Shown here one piece after another: positions 1-6,741 of a DNA stretch of 64,000 nucleotides. Position 1 is the first letter of the stretch. Each line of letters opens with the position of its first letter. The position numbers were made by a program, and so were the translations under genes. Origin of the DNA: Sedimentitalea sp041224545 (GTDB lineage: Bacteria > Pseudomonadota > Alphaproteobacteria > Rhodobacterales > Rhodobacteraceae); NCBI RefSeq assembly GCF_041224545.1, contig NZ_JBGFGP010000167.1, forward strand, positions 17,221 through 81,220, written 5' to 3'. The notes below the pieces were generated by a model, which saw only the letters and a program-made list of their open reading frames with translations, did not search any database and had not been told where the DNA came from.

Positions 1-275
1 TCGATGCTGGGAACGTCGTCGGCGCGCAGCAGGTCGATCCGGTCACTGGCAGGGTCGGCATCCAGGAGCCCCGCAAAATCAACCTGCAGGGCGCGCGTCA
101 GGTTCCACAACGTGGCGATGGTCGGGCTGCTTTCGCCACGTTCGATCTGGCTGACCATGGAGCGTGACACACCCGACAGGTTTGACACTGCTTCAAGCGA
201 CAGGCCCTGCTCCCGGCGCGCTTCTTTCAGCCGCGCCGGCAACAACGTCAGGATATCGTCCATTTTTTCCGTCAT
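1..275 (-). CDS. XRE-family transcriptional regulator (3' end outside window)
   Basis: The minus strand encodes a protein starting MTEKMDDILTLLPARLKEAR that runs off the left edge of the window after about 91 codons. Residues about 12-66 form a Cro/CI-type helix-turn-helix, with the recognition-helix signature SGVSRSMVSQIERG followed by SSPTIATLWNLTRAL. Such N-terminal domains are often joined to a C-terminal cupin, but that part is not in the window. A start at 263 (MDDIL...) is also possible. The gene is divergent from the thiolase at 475, so it may regulate that gene; this is inference from layout. Confidence 0.8.
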   Translation of the reverse strand, partial: MTEKMDDILTLLPARLKEARREQGLSLEAVSNLSGVSRSMVSQIERGESSPTIATLWNLTRALQVDFAGLLDADPASDRIDLLRADDVPSI

Positions 276-298
276 GGCGGATTCATTCCGACGTAGGG

Positions 299-310
299 TG
301 ACACTTGTCA
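299..310. promoter_or_regulatory. Candidate operator, TGACA-N2-TGTCA inverted repeat
   Basis: The sequence TGACACTTGTCA is an inverted repeat with 5-bp arms and a 2-bp spacer. It lies 24 bp upstream of the XRE regulator start and in the shared 199-bp region with the divergent thiolase gene, which is where an autoregulatory XRE operator would be expected. A 5-bp arm is short enough to arise by chance. Confidence 0.3.
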
Positions 311-474
311 ATACGGTTCAAAGGGTTTTGGATGCTTGCCAGCGCTATGCCGCATTGCAGCAGATCAATGTCGGTGTACCAAACATACGTGATTGTCATC
401 CCGGGAGTCGCAACTTCGGCAGAATATTGGTGCCGTACCGCAATCGGGACATTGGCCATAGGAGAGGACCTGTA

Positions 475-1650
475 ATGACTGATATCGTAATTCTGGACGG
501 TGCACGTACCGCCATCGGAACCTTTGGCGGCGCGCTTGCCAGCACGGCACCCATCGATCTGGCCACGGTCGCCAGCGAAGCCGCGCTGGAACGGTCGGGT
601 GTCGAGGCGGCACAGATCGGCAATGTCGTGTTTGGTCACGTGATCAACACCGAACCTCGCGACATGTATTTGTCGCGCGTTGCCGCGATGCAGGCCGGTG
701 TGTCCGAGGGAACGCCGGCAATGAACGTCAACCGGCTTTGTGGGTCTGGTGCGCAGGCCATCGTATCCGCCGTGCAATCGCTGATGCTGGGCGACGCGGA
801 ATTTGCTCTTGCGGGCGGTGCCGAGAGCATGTCGCGCAGCCCCTACATCGTGCCCCAGCAGCGTTGGGGCGCCAAGATGGGTGACATCAAGACACTCGAC
901 ATGATGCTGGGCGCGCTGAATTGTCCGTTCGGAACCGGACATATGGGGGTCACTGCCGAGAACGTCGCCGCAGAACATCAGGTCAGCCGCGAAGCGCAGG
1001 ACGAATTCGCGCTCTTGAGCCAGCAGCGCGCCGCCAAGGCCATCGAAGAAGGGCTGTTTGAGAGCCAGATTGTCCCGGTTCAGGTCAAGGTCCGCCGCGA
1101 TACGGTTGATTTCAAGGTGGACGAGCACCCCAAGACCACCACGATCGAGGCGCTTGCTGGATTGCGGGCCGTGTTCAAGAAGGATGGCAGCGTCACTGCC
1201 GGGAATGCCAGCGGTATCAACGACGGTGCCGCCGCGATCGTACTGGCGACGGCCGATGCGGCAGAGAAGGCGGGGCTGAAGCCCAAGGCGCGCATTCTCG
1301 GATATGCGCATGCGGGCGTGCGCCCCGAGGTCATGGGGATCGGGCCGGTGCCGGCGGTGCAAAACCTGCTCAAGCGTACCGGACTGAGCGTGGACGATTT
1401 CGATGTGATCGAGAGCAACGAGGCGTTCGCCGCGCAGGCGCTGGCCGTCAACAAGGAACTCGGACTCGATGCAGCGAGGGTGAACCCCAATGGCGGGGCA
1501 ATCGCGTTGGGTCATCCGGTCGGTGCAACGGGGGCAATCATCACCATCAAGACGCTTTACGAACTCGAACGGACCGGCGGGTCCAAGGGGCTGATCACCA
1601 TGTGTATCGGTGGCGGCCAGGGTATCGCGCTGGCGATCGAACGTCTCTGA
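475..1650 (+). CDS. bktB: Acetyl-CoA acetyltransferase / beta-ketothiolase (BktB-like)
   Basis: The 391-residue protein is a full-length biosynthetic-type thiolase that condenses or cleaves acyl-CoA and acetyl-CoA units (fatty acid, polyhydroxyalkanoate or ketone metabolism, cytoplasm). The acylated Cys89 lies in NRLCGSG, His347 in ALGHPVGATG and the proton-relay Cys377 in CIGGGQG, spaced as in the characterised enzymes. The N-terminal stretch RTAIGTFGG and the TEPRDMYLSRVAA segment resemble BktB of Cupriavidus more than PhaA, judged from memory. The start at 475 is chosen because AGGAGAG lies just upstream and the thiolase homology begins there; the frame is open further upstream but has no homology. 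It is transcribed divergently from the XRE regulator. Confidence 0.9.
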   Translation: MTDIVILDGARTAIGTFGGALASTAPIDLATVASEAALERSGVEAAQIGNVVFGHVINTEPRDMYLSRVAAMQAGVSEGTPAMNVNRLCGSGAQAIVSAVQSLMLGDAEFALAGGAESMSRSPYIVPQQRWGAKMGDIKTLDMMLGALNCPFGTGHMGVTAENVAAEHQVSREAQDEFALLSQQRAAKAIEEGLFESQIVPVQVKVRRDTVDFKVDEHPKTTTIEALAGLRAVFKKDGSVTAGNASGINDGAAAIVLATADAAEKAGLKPKARILGYAHAGVRPEVMGIGPVPAVQNLLKRTGLSVDDFDVIESNEAFAAQALAVNKELGLDAARVNPNGGAIALGHPVGATGAIITIKTLYELERTGGSKGLITMCIGGGQGIALAIERL

Positions 1651-1663
1651 GCGTAAGGGGGCC

Positions 1664-1682
1664 GGGGGGCGATATGCCCCCC
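1664..1682 (+). terminator. Hairpin downstream of the thiolase gene
   Basis: GGGGGGC and GCCCCCC form a perfect 7-bp stem around a GATAT loop, 13 bp after the thiolase stop codon. There is no U-tract directly after it, so it may act as a processed 3' end rather than a strong intrinsic terminator. Confidence 0.5.
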
Positions 1683-1753
1683 ATATCCCGACATCTAAAA
1701 AAAGCGCATCGCGTGGTGGGCGATGAAATTGGTCCCTTTGGCCCTGGTCCGAT

Positions 1754-2869
1754 TTACGCAATGCGATTCGGTGCCGCCGCGTTTTCATTCGTCAGCGCCA
1801 GAGGAATGCCCAGCAATATGGATGTTCCCTGCTCGACGGCGTTCACCCTTACGCAGCCGCCGTGACTTTTCAGGATCTCTTCCACGATCGACAGGCCCAG
1901 CCCGCTGCCTTCTCCGGATTCAAGCTGGCTGAAGCGTCGAAAGGCGAGCTCGACCTTGTTCAATGGCAATCCGCATCCATCGTCTTCGATGATAAGGTGA
2001 GCGGCCCGGTCATCGCGGCGCGTTCGCACGCTGATGCGCGACAGGTGCGGGCCTCCGTGCCGCAATGCGTTGTCGATCAGGTTTGTCATCGCCTCTCCGA
2101 GGAGCACGGCGTCGCCGATCACGGGCAGCCTTTCGGGCGTGGCGTCGAATTCGAAATCGATGTTTCGCGACAGGATCTCGGGCCCAACATCTGAACAGAC
2201 CCGTTCCGCGACTTGGTTCAATTCGATGAGTTCGGGTGTCCTGAGGCCGTCATAGCGCAAGCGTTCGAGCGAAAGCAGACTTTCCGCCAACCGGGCTGTT
2301 GCGCGCGCAGATGCGATCAGTTCCTGTTCACGTACCAGCCGCTGCTCGGGTTCTTGAACATCGGGCAGGGTTTCCGCCAGCGAAAGCATGGCCGCCGTCG
2401 GATTGCGCAACTGGTGCGCGGCGTCCGAGATAAAAGCCTGATGGGCCTGAATGCTGTCTTCCACCTGTTTCAACAGACCGTTCAGCGTTTCCACGATCCC
2501 TGAGACCTCAGATTGCACCGGCCGTTTGATGCGACTGAGATCGTCTGGCGACCGCTGCTCGATGGCATCCTGCAATCCGCGCAAGCGGCGCAAGCCAAGC
2601 TGGACGCCGAACCAGACGACAACGGCCAAGACCGCCATCAGCGCGCCCATGATCGCCAGGGTGCGCCGCGCGAGCGTCAGGGCAAAGGCGTGGCGATCAC
2701 TCGCCCGCTGCCAGACCGTGACAACCGTTTCTCCGGTGAGATTGTCGATGGTGGTAAGCTCCGACAAACGCAAAACGCGCACCCGATCACCGCGATAGTT
2801 TGCCAAAGTGCCAATGGCCACGCAATCTTGAGCGCCTAGGGCACCACACAGGCAGCGTCCCCGCGCCAC
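1754..2869 (-). pseudogene. Sensor histidine kinase lacking its N-terminal part (probable 5'-truncated remnant)
   Basis: The frame carries the C-terminal end of a periplasmic sensor domain, one membrane segment (IMGALMAVLAVVVWFGVQLG), a HAMP-like linker, the HisKA phosphoacceptor box (SDAAHQLRNPTAA) and all ATPase boxes (LIDNALRHGG, DDGCGLP, FRRFSQLES, GSGLGLSIV). TctE/QseC-like kinases have a first membrane helix and a full periplasmic domain ahead of this, usually 450-480 residues in total. Here only about 60 residues precede the single membrane segment, and the first 20 or so look unrelated to kinases. No convincing ribosome site exists; the furthest upstream candidate is a GTG at 2869. 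No response regulator gene is adjacent. The catalytic core looks intact, so some expressed product cannot be excluded. Confidence 0.6.
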
Positions 2870-2878
2870 CTCCAGAGA

Positions 2879-3544
2879 TCAGAAATCCAGATCTGCATAA
2901 TGCGGCGGCGGTCGAAAGCCGGGAACCTGATCGACCAGGATCGATCGAAACGCCGGACGGGATTTGATCTTGGCGTACCAGTCCTTGACGACCGAGGACC
3001 GGTTCCAGTCCACGTCGGAAATGTAATCCAGCGCCGACAGATGTGCGGCTGCCGCAAAATCCGCCAGCGTCATCACATTCCCCGCCAGCCAGCGACGATG
3101 ATCCAGCAACCATGCCATGTAATCCAGGTGGTACTTGATCGCCTTTGCCCCGGCCTTGACATTGCGGCTGTCCGGATAGCCTTGCCCCGTGACCTTCTTG
3201 TTGATGCGCTCATAGAGCAGTTTCGATGTCACTTCGTGGTGAAACTTGTCATCGAACCATCCCACGAGCCGGCGGACCTCATAGCGGTCTTCGGGCGATG
3301 TCGGCAGCAGCGCCGGTTCCGGGCGCGTTTCCTCGAGATACTCGCAGATCGCCGTACTTTCGGCCATCATCCGCCCGTCGAGCTTGAGAACCGGCACCTT
3401 TGCGGCAGGGTTGCGGCGCAGAAAGTCGGCATCTGCTTCCCAATACCGTTCTTCTACCAGTTCGACTTCGATCTTCTTTTCGGCCAGCGAGAGCCTGACC
3501 TTGCGGCAAAACGGGGAAAGGGGAACGTGAAAGAGGCGAGCCAT
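2879..3544 (-). CDS. Glutathione S-transferase family protein
   Basis: The 221-residue protein has an N-terminal thioredoxin-like domain (about 1-80), with the start MARLFHVPLSPFCRKVRLSL and the glutathione-contacting motif ESTAICEYLEE, and an all-helical C-terminal domain (about 90-215) containing the N-capping-box-like stretch MTLADFAAAAHLSAL. These features place it in the cytosolic GST superfamily; the substrate is not predictable. The start at 3544 is preferred because the fold begins there, although the frame is open further upstream. Its TGA stop is in the same frame as, and only 9 bp ahead of, the kinase remnant. Confidence 0.88.
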   Translation of the reverse strand: MARLFHVPLSPFCRKVRLSLAEKKIEVELVEERYWEADADFLRRNPAAKVPVLKLDGRMMAESTAICEYLEETRPEPALLPTSPEDRYEVRRLVGWFDDKFHHEVTSKLLYERINKKVTGQGYPDSRNVKAGAKAIKYHLDYMAWLLDHRRWLAGNVMTLADFAAAAHLSALDYISDVDWNRSSVVKDWYAKIKSRPAFRSILVDQVPGFRPPPHYADLDF

Positions 3545-3694
3545 GATGATCCGGGTGATGGGGATATGTCGCATCTCAATGCCCCGCCCGTGCGGGATTT
3601 TCAATCCTTCACGCGCGCCTGTGTCGTCAGGGGCCACAGGGTTGGCACAAATCGGCTCGTGCAACTGGCCGGCGCCCGTGCGCGTCGCTTGGCC

Positions 3695-4447
3695 TTACTC
3701 GAAACACCGGACCCGGCCATCGGCGCGGATGGTTGCCGCACCGTCGGCGATCTGCGCGGCGCGGCGGCGCAGACCTGCGGAAGGCTTGCCCGCGGACCGG
3801 GTCTTGGGCGAGGGCAGCACCGCCGCCAGCCGTGCGGACTGGGTCGCGGTGAGCTTGGCGGGATCGACGTTGAAATAATGTGCTGCAGCGGCTCCAACGC
3901 CAAACACGCCTTCGTCCATCTCTGCGATGTTCAGATAGACTTCGAGAATGCGTTTCTTGGACCAGATCGCTTCGACGGCGGGGGTAATCGCCGCTTCGAG
4001 CGCCTTGCGCAGCCAATTACGATCCTGCCAGAGGAAGACGTTCTTGACCACCTGTTGCGTAATGGTCGATCCCCCGCGCGTGCTGCCTTCGGAAATCGCG
4101 GCGCGGATCGCGGCCACGTCGAACCCCCAGTGCAGGCAGAAATTGGCGTCTTCCGCTGCCACGGCCGAGCGGGCCATCACCGGCGCAATGTCTTCGATCG
4201 GAACCCAGTTCTGCCGGACCGGTTGACCGAGCCTGCGTCCTTCGCTCCACATGGTTTGTGTCGTCGGCGGATTCACAAAGGCAAACAGCACGACGAGGAA
4301 CAGAATCACGGCGATCACAACCAGCGCCGCACGCAGCACCAGACTGCGCAGAACCGCCAGCGGGCGCGTCCGCAGTTGCCCAAGGCCCGCGCGCATGCGC
4401 CCCTGACTTTTGCTTTTCGGTTTTTTCCTGGTTGCTGTCTTTGCCAT
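3695..4447 (-). CDS. mtgA: Monofunctional biosynthetic peptidoglycan transglycosylase
   Basis: The 250-residue protein polymerises lipid II into glycan strands (GT51 family) at the outer face of the inner membrane. A basic, Lys-rich N-terminus is followed by one membrane anchor (about residues 36-58). The GT51 motifs are in order: the catalytic Glu99 in EDANFCLHWGFD, GSTITQQVVKNVFL, RKALEAAITPAVEAIWSKKRILEVYLNI, and GVFGVGAAAAHYF. There is no transpeptidase domain, and the length fits MtgA. The start at 4447 (MAKTATRKK) gives the normal short cytoplasmic tail. It is divergent from the methionine sulfoxide reductase gene. Confidence 0.92.
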   Translation of the reverse strand: MAKTATRKKPKSKSQGRMRAGLGQLRTRPLAVLRSLVLRAALVVIAVILFLVVLFAFVNPPTTQTMWSEGRRLGQPVRQNWVPIEDIAPVMARSAVAAEDANFCLHWGFDVAAIRAAISEGSTRGGSTITQQVVKNVFLWQDRNWLRKALEAAITPAVEAIWSKKRILEVYLNIAEMDEGVFGVGAAAAHYFNVDPAKLTATQSARLAAVLPSPKTRSAGKPSAGLRRRAAQIADGAATIRADGRVRCFE

Positions 4448-4590
4448 GCGCGCAGCTATACCATCCCGCGCGCCATGCAACAGCGTCCGCATGGCATTTG
4501 CGCGAAATTTGCGCGTCCATTGGTGCGGGCCCGGGTTGACAACATGCCGTGCTGTTGTTGCATCGGGCCAAAGCATTGATGGGAAATCGA

Positions 4591-5049
4591 ATGGCCATGG
4601 CACTGGATTACAACGCGCTCGCAACGACAATCGACTCGCTGACACGCGGGGAAACCGACGAAATCGCGCTTATGGCGACCGTGGCCTGCGAGGTGCATCA
4701 TGCGGATGATCGCTTTGACTGGACGGGTTTTTATCGGGTTGTGGCACCGGAACTGCTCAAGATCGGTCCCTATCAGGGTGGGCATGGCTGTCTCGTGATC
4801 CCGTTTTCCCGGGGCGTCTGTGGGGCGGCAGCGCGCACGGGCGAGACTCAGTTGGTGCCCGATGTCGAGGCATTTCCCGGCCATATCGCCTGTGCAACGT
4901 CAACGCGCTCGGAACTGGTGATTCCCGTGCGCGCCGGCGACGGAAGGCTGATCGGGGTATTCGACATAGACAGCGACCGGCCCGACGCCTTCACGCAGCA
5001 GGATGCCACGGAATTGGGCAGGATTCTGACCTCGGTGTTCGCGGGATAG
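4591..5049 (+). CDS. msrC: Free methionine-(R)-sulfoxide reductase, GAF-domain (fRMsr)
   Basis: The 152-residue protein is a single GAF domain that reduces free methionine-R-sulfoxide with thioredoxin as electron donor (cytoplasm). The family hallmarks are visible: FDWTGFYR, GPYQGGHGC, GVCGAAARTG, VPDVEAFPGHIAC and FDIDSDRPDAF. The three functional cysteines are Cys67, Cys77 and Cys101, with the same 10 and 24 residue spacing as the E. coli enzyme. Start codons at 4579, 4591 and 4597 are all in frame; 4591 is chosen because TGGGAA precedes it by about 6 bases and the length matches the family. A TTGACA hexamer lies at 4536-4541 in the shared region with mtgA. Confidence 0.85.
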   Translation: MAMALDYNALATTIDSLTRGETDEIALMATVACEVHHADDRFDWTGFYRVVAPELLKIGPYQGGHGCLVIPFSRGVCGAAARTGETQLVPDVEAFPGHIACATSTRSELVIPVRAGDGRLIGVFDIDSDRPDAFTQQDATELGRILTSVFAG

Positions 5050-5055
5050 GGACTA

Positions 5056-5073
5056 TTCACGCTTTGGCGTGAA
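5056..5073. promoter_or_regulatory. Palindromic operator candidate 1 upstream of XRE-cupin regulator
   Basis: TTCACGC and GCGTGAA form a perfect 7-4-7 inverted repeat 69 bp ahead of the regulator start. Its half-site CGTGAA recurs in the second palindrome at 5106-5134, which supports a shared binding protein, most simply the XRE-cupin regulator itself. Confidence 0.55.
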
Positions 5074-5105
5074 ATTATGGTTGATTTTTTCATCCGCTCG
5101 ACGCA

Positions 5106-5134
5106 CCGTGAAAAACACGATCATTTTTTCACGG
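5106..5134. promoter_or_regulatory. Palindromic operator candidate 2 overlapping the leader of the XRE-cupin gene
   Basis: CCGTGAAAAA and TTTTTCACGG are perfect 10-bp arms separated by 9 bp. The right arm ends 7 bp before the ATG at 5142 and so overlaps the ribosome-site region. The CGTGAA/TTCACG half-sites are the same as in the palindrome at 5056-5073. Binding here would block transcription or initiation and fits autorepression of the operon. Confidence 0.55.
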
Positions 5135-5141
5135 CAGGCCG

Positions 5142-5714
5142 ATGCTTCAGACCGACACCCTTCATCCACAGAGTCTTGGAGCCGATCTGCGGGCGCTGCG
5201 CAAGGCGCGGGGCATCACGCTCGCCGAGCTTGCGGAGTCGCTGGGACGTTCGGTGGGCTGGCTGTCGCAGGTCGAGCGCGACCTGTCCGAACCGTCGATC
5301 ACCGATCTGCGCCACATCGCGGCGTCTCTGGACGTACCGGTCTCGATGTTGTTCGGTCATGCACCGGCCCCGGCAGCGGAAGCCGGTTATGTCGTGCGCG
5401 CAGGGGCGCGGCGCACCATCGGTTCGGGCGCGGCGGGGCTGGTCGAAGAGCTCCTGTCGCCTGATCTGACCGATGATTTCGAAATGGTGCACTCGACCTT
5501 CAAGCCGCATTCGCGCATTGGCGAGGTCGTCGTGCGCGCGACGCAGGAGGTGGGTTATGTCATCTCGGGCAAGCTGGACCTCGTCATTTCGGGGCAGGGT
5601 TTCACGGTGAACCCGGGCGACAGTTTCCGCATCCGTGGCGAACCGTTCGAATGGATCAACCCGTATGATGAGCCCGCCGTTGCGATCTGGGTGATCGCGC
5701 CGCCGGTGTATTGA
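5142..5714 (+). CDS. XRE-family regulator with C-terminal cupin domain
   Basis: The 190-residue protein has an N-terminal helix-turn-helix (about 12-66, with ITLAELAESLGRSVGWLSQVERD) and a C-terminal cupin (about 105-187, ending VNPGDSFRIRGEPFEWINP). This HTH-cupin layout is typical of PuuR-like regulators that sense small amines or amino acids through the cupin. It leads a tightly packed plus-strand gene set: LysE exporter 4 bp downstream, then the GFA protein and the methyl-group catabolic genes. It probably controls that operon and itself through the palindromes at 5056-5134. The effector is unknown. Confidence 0.88.
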   Translation: MLQTDTLHPQSLGADLRALRKARGITLAELAESLGRSVGWLSQVERDLSEPSITDLRHIAASLDVPVSMLFGHAPAPAAEAGYVVRAGARRTIGSGAAGLVEELLSPDLTDDFEMVHSTFKPHSRIGEVVVRATQEVGYVISGKLDLVISGQGFTVNPGDSFRIRGEPFEWINPYDEPAVAIWVIAPPVY

Positions 5715-5718
5715 CGCC

Positions 5719-6342
5719 ATGAGCTTTCAGGCCTGGACTATATTTGCGCTGTTCTGGGTGGTGTTCGTGACCACGCCCGGTCCCAATGCGGTCAACTGCA
5801 TCACCAATGGTATGAACCTGCCGTTTCGCCGTGCGATGATCGGGGTGCTGGCGATCCTCACCCAGGCGAGCCTGTTTCTGGTCCTGTCCGCTTTGGGCGT
5901 CACCGCCCTGATCGCGACGTCGCCCACGGGATTCCTGATTGCCAAGCTGACCGGCGCGGGTTTCCTGATCTGGCTTGGCGTCCGTGGCTGGCTGCGCGCC
6001 GGTCTGCCGGTGAACGCCGATCAGCGGCCTTCCCGGCACGTCTATCTGCACGCGCTGGCGATTGCCACGATCAATCCCAAAAGCGTTGCGGGTTATCTGG
6101 CCGCCTTCTCGCAATTCGTTCAGCCCGACGTGCCGATCTGGCAGCAGATGATCGTCATCATCCCGACCGCGTTGACGATCACCGCGCTCAGCTACACGGG
6201 TTTTACCGTTCTGGGGGCGGTGCTTGGCCGCGCTGCGCTCGGGGCGGTGTTCAATGTCTGGGTGCGCCGGGTGATGGCGGTCTGTTTCATCGTCTATGGC
6301 GTTCTGCTGGGCATCAGCACCACGCCGCAAGCCGGGAGGTAA
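5719..6342 (+). CDS. LysE/RhtB-family amino acid exporter
   Basis: The 207-residue hydrophobic protein has about six membrane segments and the family signature FVTTPGPNAV near residue 20, together with the conserved NPKSVAGYLAAF segment near residue 119. LysE/RhtB proteins export amino acids or derivatives across the inner membrane. The gene begins 4 bp after the regulator stop codon and has little Shine-Dalgarno sequence of its own, so translational coupling is likely. In this operon a plausible role is removing excess methionine, glycine or a related product; that is inference. Confidence 0.85.
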   Translation: MSFQAWTIFALFWVVFVTTPGPNAVNCITNGMNLPFRRAMIGVLAILTQASLFLVLSALGVTALIATSPTGFLIAKLTGAGFLIWLGVRGWLRAGLPVNADQRPSRHVYLHALAIATINPKSVAGYLAAFSQFVQPDVPIWQQMIVIIPTALTITALSYTGFTVLGAVLGRAALGAVFNVWVRRVMAVCFIVYGVLLGISTTPQAGR

Positions 6343-6346
6343 CGAT

Positions 6347-6727
6347 ATGCGCAAGGGATCCTGCAACTGTGGCGGTGTCGCCTTTGAGATCAACGGGCCG
6401 ATTCAACCGCCGAGCGTCTGCCATTGTGGCCAATGCCGCAAACAATCGGGCCATGTCTGGGCTTCGGCGGTGGTGCAGCAGGCGGACCTCTCGCTGGCCG
6501 CGCAGGACAGCTTGCGCTGGTATCGCGCCAGCGACAGCGCAAGGCGCGGATTTTGCGGCACCTGTGGCGCATTCCTGTTCTGGCAACACGATGACGAAGA
6601 CACGATTTCGGTGGCGATGGGGGCGCTTGAGGCACCGACCGGCCTGCACCTCGCCCGGCATATCTTTGTCGCCGACAAGGGCGATTACTACGACATAACC
6701 GACGATCTGCCGCAAAGCGCGCAATAG
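6347..6727 (+). CDS. GFA (glutathione-dependent formaldehyde-activating enzyme-like) family protein
   Basis: The 126-residue protein has the Cys-rich zinc sites of the GFA/CENP-V fold: Cys6 and Cys8 (SCNCGG), Cys25/Cys27/Cys30 (VCHCGQCRKQSG) and GFCGTCGAFLFW further on. GGGAGGT lies 6 bp before the ATG and overlaps the end of the LysE gene. Characterised GFA proteins were linked to adding formaldehyde to glutathione. Demethylation of dimethylglycine or sarcosine yields C1 units at the formaldehyde level, so this location makes such a role attractive, but many GFA proteins have no known function. Confidence 0.85.
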   Translation: MRKGSCNCGGVAFEINGPIQPPSVCHCGQCRKQSGHVWASAVVQQADLSLAAQDSLRWYRASDSARRGFCGTCGAFLFWQHDDEDTISVAMGALEAPTGLHLARHIFVADKGDYYDITDDLPQSAQ

Positions 6728-6741
6728 GAGGAGAACACGAT

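Noticed and set aside
283..1788. 501-residue minus-strand open frame over the thiolase gene
   Set aside because: It is antisense to a gene with complete catalytic motifs and has no recognisable domain. Its composition is that of a high-GC shadow frame.
4536..4541. TTGACA hexamer as -35 element for the methionine sulfoxide reductase gene
   Set aside because: No convincing -10 element is found at 16-18 bp, so I do not list it as a promoter.
2900..4579. 559-residue plus-strand open frame over GST and mtgA
   Set aside because: Both minus-strand genes underneath have intact family motifs; the plus frame is rich in Arg, His and Pro with no domain.
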